Shown: piece after piece, positions 1 to 11,805 of the stretch
Layout of the letters: the number at the start of each line of letters is the position of its first letter
Position numbering within the stretch: the stretch's first letter is position 1
NCBI RefSeq assembly: GCF_019578655.1
Contig: NC_063256.1
Location: 22,420,005-22,484,004, forward strand
Reading direction: 5' to 3'
Length of the DNA: 64,000 nucleotides
Source: Ricinus communis
Lineage: Eukaryota; Streptophyta; Magnoliopsida; Malpighiales; Euphorbiaceae
Translations under genes and position numbers: made by a program
Notes under the pieces: generated by a model
What the model saw: the letters and a program-made list of their open reading frames with translations, nothing else
Database searches by the model: none
What the model was told of the DNA's origin: nothing

Positions 1-424
1 ATTAACAAAGCTTAATAGAGGCGAATTAAAGCTTAATGCTAATTTAAGAATCAATCGTTAGGAAGAGATTCCAACTTTAGGTTATTAGGTTTAGGAATCC
101 GGTTATCTCGAGAGAGAAACCAAATTCGGTTAAGAATTCATCCACGGGTAGCATAATTAGACTCATCGATCCTTTATCTTTTGTTTGGTTGCCAACTAGT
201 TTAGATTCCCTTTAGGTTTGTCTTCTTGTCTTGATTATTTCGTTTATCAATCACTCTTGCATCTCCCTTAGGACTTAGCTTGTAGCTAATAGTTAGTTTA
301 GAAATTATTTATCGCTAATTTTAGGTTATTATAACAAAGAACAAAGGAGTAACTCTGGGCTTTCACTTTCCCGAGGAATACGACCTTGATACTCACCATT
401 AGTGCTAGACTGCATCGATAGGTA
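1..424 (+). mobile_element. Athila-like LTR, 3' part (+ orientation)
   Basis: This stretch matches, in the same orientation, the R/U5 half of the LTRs at 30392-30830 and 34140-34520, including the conserved run ending in CATCGATAGGTA. It stops abruptly at about 424, where the same LTR family continues in the opposite orientation. The terminal CA and primer-binding site are therefore missing here. The left end lies outside the window. Confidence 0.85.
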
Positions 425-1513
425 TTCCTAAACCTAATAACCTAAAGTTGGAACCTCTTCCTAACAATTGATTCTTAAATTAGCATTAAGCTTTAATCCG
501 CCTCTATTAAGCTTTGTTAATTCTTAATCCGGCTAGTTAATTATCCTTATGTCTAAGTGATTATTAACCAGTTCTTGCTATTGAAAATCCCAATTGCCAA
601 ATGGACTTCTCAATCACACAAAGCAATCTAAACACACAATTCACAACGTCTCATGAATAATGCATTATCTTATTAATACTGAAAACAAGAAGAATACAAA
701 ATTAACCCAAATAATCCAACAATATAATATCAAGCCAACATAGTAAAGAAATCCCAATGGATTAAATCAATCTAGCTAATCATGTTCATTATCAAAATCC
801 ATAAGAATTCAATTACAACAATGAGTAAAAAGGTAGAGAAAACCCGATTACTCCCTTGGATGAGAGTAAACAGCCCTAATTTCTCTTGCTTAATCTTGAA
901 TCGATCTTTGTTTCTCTTGCTCGATTTGAAAATAAATCGATGAACCTTGCCCAATCTTCAATCTTCGAAGGGAATCCGATTGAAACCTTGATCCAAGTCT
1001 CCTTTTCTCTTGGTTTCAGCTTGAAAAACCCTTAGAGAGAGAAATATTAGGGTTTTGGGATTTTCTAACCCTAGCCTCCTCTTCTTTCCTCTCTTTTTTC
1101 TTTTAACTAACTCCCCCTGTCGCCGCCAACACGGCCGTGTTCCTGGCCGTGTACCCAACACGGGCTGGTGTTCCTGGCCGTGTTACTCTCTATGGTCGTG
1201 CTCCCTAAAAGATTCTTTTTCTTGCATGTTTGACACATCCAACACGGCCGTGTTGGTGGCCGTGTTGGTAACACGGCCAGCGTTGAATCCAACACGGCCG
1301 TGCTAACCTTCCGCATGGGCACACTTAACTCGTTTCGGCAGCTTTGACGTCCAATTATGCTCCAATTCTTTCCTTTATCATCCTTTGACCTCTTTTGGAC
1401 CTAATGCACACAAACATACGTATAGGGTGAGTGTTGAGACCAATTCACATCCAAATGTCCATAAAATCAATCTTTTAAAACCCCATTTAGATGTGTGTAT
1501 TTTACGCACATCA
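425..1513 (-). mobile_element. Athila-like LTR type A (- orientation), 3'-truncated
   Basis: Read on the minus strand, this starts TGATGTGCG at 1513 and matches the LTR at 29355-30865. The match includes the U3 array of short CACGGCCGTG palindromes (about 1130-1310) and the region with 'tcgagcaagag'-like sequence. The last third of the LTR, from the 'cggttatctc' region to the terminal CA, is absent because the copy is joined head-to-head to the plus-strand LTR at 424/425. It lies downstream of a minus-strand internal tail, so it is the 3' LTR side of that element. Confidence 0.85.
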
Positions 1514-2590
1514 AATAACCCCACATTTAGCTCATTGCTTGTCCTCAAGCAATCAAAAGTAAAATAAGGAAAATAAACCACTAAGGAACAATACTTAAAC
1601 TGACAGACAAACTAGAGAGCTCATGCACATATCCTTAACAAGCGTAAGTCAAACAAAAAGAAAAGAAGCAATCAATTCAATTATTACAACCAAGATGCCA
1701 ATAATTCACACAATATTGTCTCAACGAAATTATTCAGAACCAACTCCTCACCAGATTCACTCTAAATCACTCAAAGTGTTTAAATGATAGTGTTTAATTG
1801 CTCAATGCATCAACTACTGCCTTACTTACTATATGCTTGCTCTTAAATATCCTACTCCTACCACTTATGGAGAGTCAACAACCATGTCAAGAGGTCTTTA
1901 TAAAGGTTGTAATGGGGATTAGGTAAGGGTAGGTAAATTTGGTCAGAGTTGAACCTATGGTGTTCTGCAATGAAATACATGACCTGCACACAAGTCACAA
2001 TAATCATAAGGGGTAAACAATGGATAGTAGTCCAAGGTGGGAAATAGGAATCAAGTCAAAATGTTTAGCTCACTTACTTTCTTTCTTTTCATCACCTTTC
2101 CCTCTTTTCTTTTCTTTACACACCTTCCTGACTCATTCGCCAATATAGGGTACCATAGAGGATTCGTTCCACTCTACCAGAGTTCGAGCCAGGACCAGTC
2201 TTTGCTTGGTTTCTTGACCATGTCGAGTGCAAAAAAGAGAAGACTACTATATTTGCTTGATACTGTTTAAAAATTGCAAAACATATTGACATAAAATCTC
2301 AAAAGCATATTCATATTATTTTAAAGTCATGTCGTTCGACCATTTTAGCCAAAGTATATATTGGAATCAATTTAACTCCCGTGATTAATCAGCCTTTTCA
2401 AGTTTTCTAACTAATCAAGCACTATATCTCCTTTTACTTGATTCTTATTTTTGCCTAAGGTGCCTTTCGGTTTTCACCTTAACAAACCACCCTAACTTTT
2501 GCTTGGATTACCCTTTACGGGTTTTCAATCCAACAGGCTTAATATATATATATTTTATTTTTATTTTTTATTATTATTTTATTTTTTTAT
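1514..2590 (-). mobile_element. Athila-like 3' internal non-coding tail
   Basis: Non-coding region directly upstream (minus sense) of the type A LTR. Parts align with the tail of the element at 60050-61000: compare the 'ctcaaagtgt' block near 1770 with the one near 60310, and the 'ggtctttataaaggtt' block near 1893 with the one near 60440. The right end is an AT/T-rich tract (about 2535-2590) where homology gives way to Tat-type pol. No gene is seen. Confidence 0.6.
1517..1553 (-). promoter_or_regulatory. Stem-loop plus G-rich polypurine box next to LTR
   Basis: On the minus strand a perfect 8-bp stem with AGGA loop (ATTGCTTGAGGACAAGCAAT, 1534-1553) is followed by AAATGTGGGG just before the LTR start at 1513. 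The G-rich box sits where a polypurine tract primes plus-strand DNA. From GGAC to the box the distance is 16 nt, the same as in six other copies in this window. Confidence 0.7.
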
Positions 2591-2599
2591 ACGTAATAT

Positions 2600-3600
2600 C
2601 ACTTAAGCTTGTCTATGCTGACTGGTTGGCTAAATTCATTGCCCTTAATATCTGATAGTATTGCGCTCCTATAGAGAAGATCTTCTTAATAATATAGGGA
2701 CCTTCCCAATTGGGTCGGAATTTGCCCAGTCGATCGAGATCCACAAGCTTTCCTTCTTTAGGGACTAGATTCCCCACTTTCAAAGATCGAGGCTTGACAT
2801 GCTAGTCAAACGCCCGAGCGATTCTCTACTAATAAAGTTGTGTATGATACATAGCTCTAATCATGGTTTCATCAATTAAGTTGAGCTACTCATACTGATC
2901 TCTTGCCCATTCAGCCTCGGGCATCTCAGCTTCCATCATACCCTTAATGACTTAATTTCCACTTCCACTGGCAGCACCACCTCCATCCCATAAACTAAGG
3001 AATAAGGAGTTGCTCCAGTAGAACTCCTCATTATAGTCTGATATCCCCATAAAGCATATGGTAACTTGTCTGCCTAATCTCTTGAACTGTTAATTATCTT
3101 AGCCAAGATCTTATCTACACTCTTATTGGATTTCTTAACGGCTCCATTTGCTTAATGTCTATAGGGAGCAGACTTATGGTTTTCAATTCCATACTTTTCA
3201 ATCATCGTTTTAAACTCTCCTTGAAACTAAATGCCATTATCGAATACTATGCGGTGTGGCAGTTAATACCAGTAAATTAGGTTTTTCTCGACAAACTTTG
3301 CCATCTTCTTGGCTCCTATCTTGGTAAAGGATTCTGCCTTTAGCCACTTGGAGAAGTAATCAACTGCTATTATGATGTATCGAGGTCCATTGCTACCAAG
3401 TAGCTTGATCTCACCTATCATGTCTATCCCCGAGGCTGAGAACGACCATGGGTATTTCATTGTATACAATTGAGATGGCGGGAGATGCATCAGATTACTG
3501 TGGACTTGACACTGATGACATCTCCTAGCAAATCGATTATAGTCAGCTAGCATAGTAAGCCAAAAATACCCTTACCTTATCATCTTCCTAGATAAGGATG
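2600..3600 (-). pseudogene. Tat-type Ty3/gypsy integrase remnant
   Basis: Minus-strand translation gives a zinc-finger part (CHQCQ near 3500), then the integrase core with GIDMIGEIK and IIAVDYFSKW (open at 3263-3553). In shifted frames follow a FDNG-type second Asp region, ENHKSAPYRH, and a C-terminal stretch ending near 2600 (LGKFRPNWEGPYIIKKIF). The first catalytic Asp of the DDE triad (GIDM) is kept, unlike in the related copy at 45.9 kb. Several stops and frameshifts interrupt it. Upstream sequence runs to about 3600 (GYFWLTMLADYN), where repeat X replaces the rest. A short upstream piece of the same pol reappears at 5328-5420. Confidence 0.8.
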
Positions 3601-5290
3601 GTATTAACATCCATTTTCTAAATCTAGATATCGAGAGAATTATGAAAAATAATATGATGAAATTACTGCCTTTCTCGAGTCATTGGAGATTAAGGAAGGG
3701 TGAATCCAAGTAACGATTGAGAATAATTGAATCAAAATTACTTCTCTAGCATCAAATTGGACTCAATTGTCAGAAAAAATAACTTTGAGGGATAAGACAA
3801 TAGTTTTTGCAAGTTTAGGAACTAAATTGGTAAAATTTCTCAAATTTTTTTGCTCACAAAGCCAATTGGCTCTACACAGAGTCAATCTCTTAGCATAGAG
3901 CTGAATCGGCTCTACACAGTGTCGATTGGCTATATTTTGAGATTTGATGCTGTTTTTTACATATTTTATGACTTAAAATGCTAAAATTATGAAAAGAAGT
4001 TTCTAGAAGTGATTTGTAATAATTATTGGATATTTTTAGTTATAATTATTTGAATATAATTGATTTTATTTTATTTTATTAGATATTAATATGATAAAAG
4101 GGAAAGATGGTCAATGATTTTTATTTTAAATAATTAACACTTATCTAATATATCTTGGATCTTCTAACACCACTGCTATAAATAGAATGCCCTAGGTCTA
4201 GGGTTAGCTACATTCATTAAGAAATAGACTATAAATCTAAGAGAATTGATAGACATTCATTAAAGTAGAGAGTTTTAGGAAACAAAAAGAGAAGTCACTA
4301 AGAAAGAGCCTTGAATTAGGAAATTTTTTTCTTTAGAATGACAAAAAGATTTCTCAACCCCAAACAACATTAGATTCTCATCCGATCTTTAATTTAACTG
4401 TCTCATCATCTCCAGACACTCACAGATTAGTATTTTACGATGACAACCTGAGGGTTCCCCCAAATCCAGTATCATCAACATCTATTTCCTCTTTACTGGT
4501 TCTTTTACTTGTACGATTCTAGAAACATGTTAGGATTGATTTCAAATGCTTCATAGCCCTTTATATGATTAAGTCTAGGATTTTTATATGTCTATGTGAT
4601 ATTTATGTATGTTGGGTTTTGAATTTGATAATATCAATGTCTTGCGTTTTGAATTTGATAATATCAATGCATTGGGTTTTGGATCCGATAATTGGAATGA
4701 TTAGAGTAGCATGTTGGATTTATGGCTTTTGTTTAATAATTATATGATTGTAATCAAGTTTTTAAGGTTACATGATTAAAATCTAGAATCTCCCATGTGA
4801 AGTTTTCTCTTTCAGTTTTTCTTGCTTTCTAGTATTTGTATTATTTTATGTTTTCTGGTTTAATTTATTTTATTTTTATGTCCTTCGTCTTATTTTTTTG
4901 AGCTCTAATCATGTTTTTATCTCTTGTGCATGTTAAATCAGCTTCAGGGTGAAAGGATCGAAGAAAAGAAGTAAAACTAGCTATTACCAAGCCCTAGAGC
5001 TGGTTAGCTCTATACAATGTTGATTCGGCTCTGCGCTGAGCCAATCAACTATGTGCAGTGCCAGTTCAGCTATGCACTAAGCTGATAGGCTCTGCACCAA
5101 TTTTGGCCCTATTTTTCGATTTTTATGCAATTTTTAGAATTTTTTTTACGTTGTAACTTAGTTTATGCAATTTTCTTTTGATTTTTAGTTGTAGGAGGGT
5201 TGTAATAACTAGATTTAATTTTTCTGCACTTTATTTTTGCTTCATTTTGGATGTATACATTAATTAAAACTGGACATATAAATATTAGGC
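3601..5290 (+). repeat. LTR-like repeat X, copy 1
   Basis: Homologous to 20071-21448: both begin TATTAACATCC/TGTTAGCGTGC followed by CATTTTC, share a 'ctttctcgagtc' block, have a TATA-like TATAAATAGAA (about 4167 here), and end in a field of 'agccgatcggctct'-type words (3855-3930, 4990-5100). The layout (TG-like start, TATA box, transcribed half) suggests an LTR. It contains a degenerate ~36-bp tandem repeat at about 4600-4700. It sits inside the Tat pol remnant, but part of pol is lost, so no clean target duplication is seen. The right border is approximate. Confidence 0.55.
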
Positions 5291-5327
5291 CTTAAAATTG
5301 GACATAGCATGAAAAGTGTAGTCTATT

Positions 5328-5420
5328 AGGATCCGCAACGCGTATCTTTCCTTCGCAGTCACTTCCTCATGATACACCCTGTCTTTTATATACCTCTTCA
5401 GATTGTAGATTTTAATCATC
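5328..5420 (-). pseudogene. Tat-type pol fragment (before integrase zinc finger)
   Basis: The minus strand reads YNLKRYIKDRVYHEEVTA followed by KERYALRI, clearly parallel to FYDLKRFIENREYPKEATA followed by RERYVLRI in the plus-strand Tat pol at about 45490-45570. It is therefore the upstream continuation of the integrase remnant at 2600-3600, separated from it by repeat X with roughly 40-60 codons missing. Confidence 0.7.
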
Positions 5421-7160
5421 CTCAGAACAATTATCACCAATCAACCATCATTAGAAGCCCACTCTAGGCACACTTGATAGCTAACCCTTCCTCTACATTA
5501 GCACGGTCCGACCCTTCTCTCTTCACCAACTTGCAATCATGTTCCCTGTTGTCTAATGCGCATTAACAATCACAAACAAATCACATGTGTATATATTAAT
5601 CTTAGCACATTTCAAACACATCACTATAAGGAGGCATTTCTTGAAAACAAAGTACACTTTCACTTGCTCAAAGGCATTGAATAATGCTCTTTTTAATATT
5701 AAAATAAAACTATATCAGACTGCCCGTAATTATGAAATATAAGTAATATATAATCGATAAAATTAAGGCTATCAATATTTTTGCTCATCAAGGAAAAGCT
5801 AAAATCTTTAATTAACATTATATTGATTAATTAGGTCAACTAAAAGCTCAAATATTCTTGTTGTTGAATTGCAAATCATCACATGTACAATCCAACACAA
5901 ACAATCTATTTTTGATAATTATACTTCAAATTTATAAAACCAATTGAATATATTTTATAAGAAGTACCAATTTGAAATTGTAATAAGCTTAAAATAACAA
6001 CTTTAAGTTCTCCTTTTTCCAAGTTCAATGTTTAGCTTTCAAATCAAAGAAATCAACTTTGGAAGGGCTTGATATCTACTCACTGAAAGTGGCCTTTAGT
6101 TATACCTAAGCAGCTCCACAAAATATCTACCTTGCACTTGCAGCATCCTTGCCTTTTTTAACACCGAATTCAAAAACTTCACTTAGAATTCAAGAAAACA
6201 ATAAGCCTCTATGCTCTCCTATCATGCAGCCCCCAAATGATATGCAAATTATGCTTTTAAACTCAATCTTACATTCCTATCTCAACAACCATGATATGGC
6301 AGATTTTGGGGCCAATTTTGAAAACTTATTGGGAATTATATATGAGGTATTTGAGGCTCATCTTTTCTATACTTCTAGGTACTGAAGTCTATAATATTCA
6401 TAAAATCACTTCAATTAGATAACTATAGAAGGAGTTAAGCATAATTTGATATGACGAGTTCAAACTATCCTAACAGAATGAGCAATAAACTATTTTGTCT
6501 AATTCCACAAATATAGAGATATAACTAGCACAAACGTAAAACTAAGTCATAGAGGATTGCCTAAAGTTTTCTATGCATCAAGCCACACCTAATTTGGAGT
6601 TTTCTAGCTCAATATATGAAATAAATACAGAGGCTGAAAAATTAGAAAAATTCAACCCGAGAATACAGCTTACCAATCCTAACTCAAATCAATCAAAACT
6701 CTTATAATACTTACCAAATAAATCTTTAAAGTCTTTATAAATGAAGATTATGGCCAACAAAGTGCTTAAACCTTGAAATTCCTCTTGGCAAGAGATTAGA
6801 CTAGGTTGTTTAATGAAAAAACTCTCTCAATTCCTCTATTTTCTTTTCTTATGTTAAGTGTGTGTGTGAACATATATGTATATGGAGACTGAGGAGTAGA
6901 GAGTGGATAATTCTAGATATAGTTTAGGATACGATTAGTTGTAAAATATCCCCTTAGACCCTTAATGAATTTTTCATATTACTTATGAACCCTCTAATTC
7001 TTATTCTTTCATCCTAATTTAATCCATCTTTCTTTCATTTCAATTAAGGCCCACTATTATTTATTATTAAACACACTTAAGTACTACCTTAATTCAATTA
7101 AGATATTATATGAAAAAATGCTAGAAGGATGAATACATACTTAGGCTACGGGTGTGACAG
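5421..7160 (-). repeat. Possible chromovirus-type LTR (starts TGTCACACCC)
   Basis: On the minus strand the block begins TGTCACACCC at about 7158, a start common in Del/Tekay-type gypsy LTRs, and then runs through AT-rich non-coding sequence with no convincing ORF. The short ORF at 6149-6385 (+) has no recognisable domain and is not called. The inner border is not visible. No second copy in the window confirms the LTR. Confidence 0.3.
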
Positions 7161-7986
7161 CTTCTTTCAGAAAATTCATTTTTCTTGAAAGATAACATAT
7201 CTCAAACAAACACTTTTGTTTTAAGAGTATGATAGTGTTGATATCCTAAAACCCTTTTGGATATCTTACAAACTTACATTTATTAGATCATGCCTTTCAT
7301 CTTTGTCTAATTATGTATGTTTCTCTTAAACATCACATACTAGTCTATATTCTGTATAGACTTTATTATGATCATATCATAAATGGAACATATTGGAGTT
7401 AATGGTTATAAAAGTATATATCATATGAGAAGGCTTGCAACACTCCTTATTAATATAACTATGTCTCACAAAGTCAGGTTTCATCATCTTATGAAACTTT
7501 ATCGATTTAAGTAGTTGCAAGTTATAGACATTCTAGTGATGATCCAAGCATTCCATATTATGATCTAGTCTTGATATGATACTTTATCATAACTCTTCCT
7601 AAAAGCAAGCATACATCCTATGTATCGCTTAGGAATTCGGCATATGTGTCTTTTCTCAAAGATAACTTGATTATAATATTGATTTCATAAGATTTATAAG
7701 TTATATAACTTGGTTAAGTTACTTATTTGTCTTAATATCAATAATATAATCCTTATGCCTTTTTAGGATTGCTTTAGGTTTCTCGCAATAGGAATTTGTT
7801 TTCTTACTTTCATATAACCTTTTATATGAATTTCTAGAAATATAAATCATTTAACTAAATAAGGCAACAATTGCCAAATATTATTAAATTAAATAATAAT
7901 CAACAATTGTTCTAGAAAAAGAATTAATAAAAATTATTAAATTTTAAATAAGAAAAAAAAAAAACTAATAACTAGACTAAATGACA
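7161..7986. other. AT-rich stretch, no gene seen
   Basis: About 0.8 kb of AT-rich sequence between a putative LTR start and the end of a copia gag remnant (-). It may be copia LTR or internal DNA, but I could align it to no other copy here. Confidence 0.4.
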
Positions 7987-8770
7987 ACAATTGCCTTCAA
8001 GCTAGCCTATTTTTTCTTTTTAGAATTAGAAGCTTGTTTTTGCATCTTATCCTTCAAAGCAGTGAGATAAGCCTTGCAGTTTTTTCTCAAATGTCCTTCC
8101 TTCCCACGATGGTGACACTTTCCTTTATCCTTGTTGACACCTCCAATAGCCTTTAAGGCCTTTTTGGGCTTATGGGCTTTCTTTCCCTTTTTCTTCTTAG
8201 ACTTACTCTTAGCAACCTTAGAATGTTCTACCATTAGAACTACTCCCTTTTACTTCTTTATAATGCCCTCCGTAGTCTTTAACATACTAAAAAGTTTAGG
8301 TATCATAGTGTCCAACTTATTCATTTGAAAGTTCATAGCAAACTGCGAATAACTGTCAGGTAGAGATTGCAAAATAAGTCTATACTTAATTCATGGTCCA
8401 TCACAAAACCAAGACCCCCTAGATGTTCAATATATCCAAGCATCTTTAGTCCATGTACATTCACATATGCACCTTCGATCATCTTGCATCCAAAAAATTC
8501 CTTTGAGGTCTCATACCTTTTAGTAACTGATTGTTCATTTTCTTTAAATGTAAAATGATAGTTTGAGCATCCATATTTTTATGTTGTCTTTGTAGTTCAG
8601 AAGCCATACTTCCTAACATAACACAAACAACATGGTCATCATCTTCTTGACGCTTTTTGTATTCTTAGACCACCTCCTCGGGTGCAACTTCGGCAAGGAC
8701 GCAATAGAGGTGTGTCTAGCACATAAAACTTCTTTCTTGTTTGAGAACAATTTCTCACATTTTAATGTGA
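7987..8770 (-). pseudogene. Copia Gag remnant with broken zinc knuckle
   Basis: The minus-strand reading gives, in two or three frames, GSMASELQRQHKNMDAQTI, KMIEGAYVNVHGLKM, LILQSLPDSYSQFAMNFQMN and a Lys-rich linker, matching the order of plant copia Gag (UBN2-type) proteins. The C-terminal 75 aa (8007-8234) carries CHHRGKEGHLRKNC, where the second Cys of the C-x2-C-x4-H-x4-C knuckle has become Arg. A stop separates the Gag core from the knuckle (KK*KGV). Pol is not present downstream. The matching LTR lies at 8830-10140. Confidence 0.8.
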
Positions 8771-8829
8771 ATCAAGAAAGGTCGACCCAGTAAGCTTGTT
8801 GGTGTCAAGGATACTACGCTAGGTTGTTC

Positions 8830-10140
8830 CCCAAAGAGAGAGTGAAGATGATAAAGAGTGAATGCTAGTTCCAAGCTAGGTTGTTCTTAATTAATCTCAT
8901 TAATTAAGTATTGATGGCATCATTCTCCTTCACACATATATCCTAGTTGCCCATCATACTCCATATATATATATATATATATATATATGGGATTTAACTT
9001 AACCTAGTCTTATAGCAAGCAAGACCTTACTTACTCTTAAGCTGGACCTTAATTGGGCTTATTTAAACTAAGTTAACTTAATTAATACATAAGCATAGTC
9101 ATAGGGCCCTTATAGCCAAATATCATAGCCTAATATGTATTAAACTAATTAACTTTTAATTAGACCCAATGTATATAAGCTTAAGCCCAATCTTAAGCTT
9201 CATTTTAATCTCGATTTTAAGCCTATTTTTGTGTAACCCAAAAGGTTCCTAACATGCTGATAATTAATTATAAACTATGAACTGAACCCTTTTAATTCAA
9301 TGTTAATTCTCTAATTGACTTAATTCATATTTCGTAGATCAAGATTGGCATCTAGTAATGCATCATGACCACCCTAATGTGAGGAAAGATTAAAGTGCTT
9401 TAATCAACCTTTACAGTAAACAATCTCACAATGTAATTCAATCCTTTCATTATACTTTTATCCCAATTGATTTATAGAGATGCAAGTATCAACTCTATAA
9501 TTGAATCAATCATATTTGTTCTTGATAATTGCATATAACATCTTAAATAAGATCTATGAAACACTTTTCATAATCTTCATTGAAAACAACCTTGGCCAAG
9601 GATTTCCATGTTAAAGCATATCAAGAATCATTAGGATAAGGACCTATGATGTATTACCTTGGGCAATGGATTCTTTATTGATAACTTAGTATCTTCATAT
9701 GACTTTAGTATACCCAATGACCATCCTTTGAGCACTCCATGGAAAGGAGAACATAAGATAGTATCAAATTATAGTAATCCTCATATAAGATAATATAATG
9801 TTATCTCAAGTCTAAAATCACATCTTATATGATTGTCATAAGAGTATTATCCATAGACACTTGGGGTAAGTTCCATATGGACTACTTTGTAGGATCGTGT
9901 TCAATGGACTTATTCTTGTAACAAGCACCCATATGCTTATCTCGGAATCCTTATTCCTCAATCTTATGAGACAAAATGCTTACTTCACAAGTAAGTAATA
10001 ACACATTATGATAGTCTTGAGCGTTTTATCAATATCTAATTCTTGATCAAAGATCGACTATGAACAAAGTTTAGGAACATATATAATGAGAACCTCATCA
10101 TTATAAACCCACTTTATAATTTCTCTTATATTTGTGTTTA
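8830..10140 (-). mobile_element. Copia LTR (family Y), minus orientation
   Basis: The reverse complement aligns over several hundred bases with the plus-strand LTR at 43574-44639 (shared 'ggctataagggccctat', 'aagactaggtt', 'gatgccatcaa' and 'aacctagcttggaactagc' blocks). It lacks the terminal ~300 bp and CCCAACA end present in the 44.6-kb copy. Its position upstream of a minus-strand copia gag fits a 5' LTR. No clear primer-binding site remains between them. Confidence 0.75.
8963..8988. repeat. (AT)13 microsatellite
   Basis: Uninterrupted AT dinucleotide run inside the copia LTR. The homologous position near 44200 has a shorter AT run, so it is length-variable between copies. Confidence 0.95.
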
Positions 10141-11250
10141 CATTCCATGGTGTTCATCTCTAATGTTTTGGGCTTTAGTTTAGTTTTTTTTTAGGTTAAG
10201 CCTATTTCAGTTTTATTTAGGATCCAATATAGGATATTAGTATTTTATTTAAATTAGGAATAACCTAGTAGTTATATCCCAATTGATTTTTTTTCCTTTT
10301 TGGTAGGACTTAGGAGTTTAGTTTCATTAAGATATCTAGAATCCTAGTTTTATTATAATAAATATTCCAATTTCAATAAGGATTTGAACTCTTGAGATTA
10401 ATTCTATAAATAGGACTTGCTTTACTTCCTCTAGGTTTCACATTCTTTTTAAAATAAGCCATGAGTTCTAGGGATACTCATGTATATGATGTTCCTTCAT
10501 CAACATCTCCATCTCCACCACCATCTAGATATAGGCTTAGACGAAATCACCTATAACACATCCAGTTAAGTTTGGGAGGAGGAATTCTCCTTTACCACGT
10601 TCATCAGCACCTAGAAGGTGGGTACCACGGTATAGGAAGAGGAAGCCGTGGGATCTAAGGCCTGAATGATTTACTACTATCTTAGCTTACCAAAGAGCAT
10701 ATCCTAAACCCAACGAGTATATCTGCTCTTTGGATGAAATAGTGGAGAATGAACACCTTGAAAGAGCATATCAAGAGAGATAGCTTTATGGAGATAACAC
10801 TCTGGAGGAAGCCCTAAATCTAACAATAGTATAGAAAGTGATCCTAGTGAACCTAGTGATTGTGAGGGAAATGAAGGTAGTCCACCTACTCCAGTACTGC
10901 GAGGACACCCTAGGAATCATGCTCGTGCTACTTTAACCCTAAAAGGGTGCGAGGACGCCTAAGGAAGGTTGAGCAACCTTCTATAATTAAGAGAGGGAGG
11001 GGAAGGAAGTTATTGTGAAAATCTTAAGATAGGAGAATTGGACTAAAAGTTTGATTAGTAATCTTAGCATTCTAAATTTCTATCTTTTGTTTTTGCTATT
11101 CGATTTTTCTTTCCTTAGTATGGGGTTTCGATTCATGAACCTTTAGTTTTATGTTTTCTTTTTATTTATTAATGAAGCTTAGTTTGGTTTAAATTTGATT
11201 ATATTCGTCATTTGATTATATTTTTATTATTATTTTGCTTCTTATTTGTG
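10141..11250 (+). other. TATA box and decayed unrecognised reading frame
   Basis: A TATA-like CTATAAATAGG at 10404-10414 is followed by an ATG at 10461 and a reading frame rich in Ser/Pro/Arg (MSSRDTHVYDVPSSTSPSPP) that soon hits stops. Pieces such as YPKPNEYICSLDEIVENE and SDPSEPSDCEGNEGSPPTPV lie in different frames down to about 10960. It looks like a broken hydrophilic, low-complexity gag-like product, but I do not recognise a family. The spacing of TATA to ATG would fit an LTR-driven or captured gene. Nothing coding is seen from 11040 to 11250. Confidence 0.3.
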
Positions 11251-11805
11251 TTTGTTTAAAATAAGGCATGGGACAACTAATTAAGGTTAAGCAAAGTAAA
11301 GTGTTATCATTGGAAAGCTACATCACATGGAATATACCAAAGTTAGGCTGTGTCACATAGGGAAAGATACGTTTGTGTCCTTCCCGTGTTGGATGCCTAA
11401 AACCCATCGAAGCAAATCTGTGTCGCACGGGAAGGTGGCATGCCGTGTCACCTAACCGTGTGACATGCATCTCTTAACCCAAATATTTTTCAATTCACAC
11501 AGGGAAGCGACATGCCTATGTTCCTCCCATATGGATTGAGATAACGAAAACACGAATTTGATCAAGGATGTCACACGGGAGCACACGGTTGTGTCCCACC
11601 TGTATGACACTAAAATTTCAATTCTTAATGAGACAAAACCCTAGCCACCTTTCTAAATTTTATTTATTCTCTCAACTCTATCTCATCTCTTTTGGTTTCT
11701 TTTCCTTTTTCTATCATCCCCAAACACCATTTTTACCTAAACAAAATTTATTTGCTATCATCTACTCTCTTTTCTTTTATTTTTTCTATTATCTATTCAT
11801 CTTCT
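11251..11805 (+). mobile_element. Athila-like leader with CACGGG-type motifs
   Basis: Non-coding stretch containing repeated 'cgtgtcaca', 'cacgggaag' and 'ccgtgt' words like those in the LTR at 14750-15020, followed by a pyrimidine-rich run into the ORF1 pseudogene. It is presumably the 5' leader. No primer-binding site or 5' LTR was found, so the element is 5'-truncated. Confidence 0.5.

Noticed and set aside
1107..1322. ORFs across the U3 palindrome field (both strands)
   Set aside because: CG-rich repeat words lack stop codons; same effect in other LTRs (29563-29754, 39384-39596, 59599-59903).
6149..6385. 78-codon ORF
   Set aside because: No domain or homologous copy in the window; within LTR-like AT-rich DNA.
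8963..8988. AT tract as a CRISPR or origin-like repeat
   Set aside because: Simple dinucleotide slippage in a plant LTR; no spacer structure.
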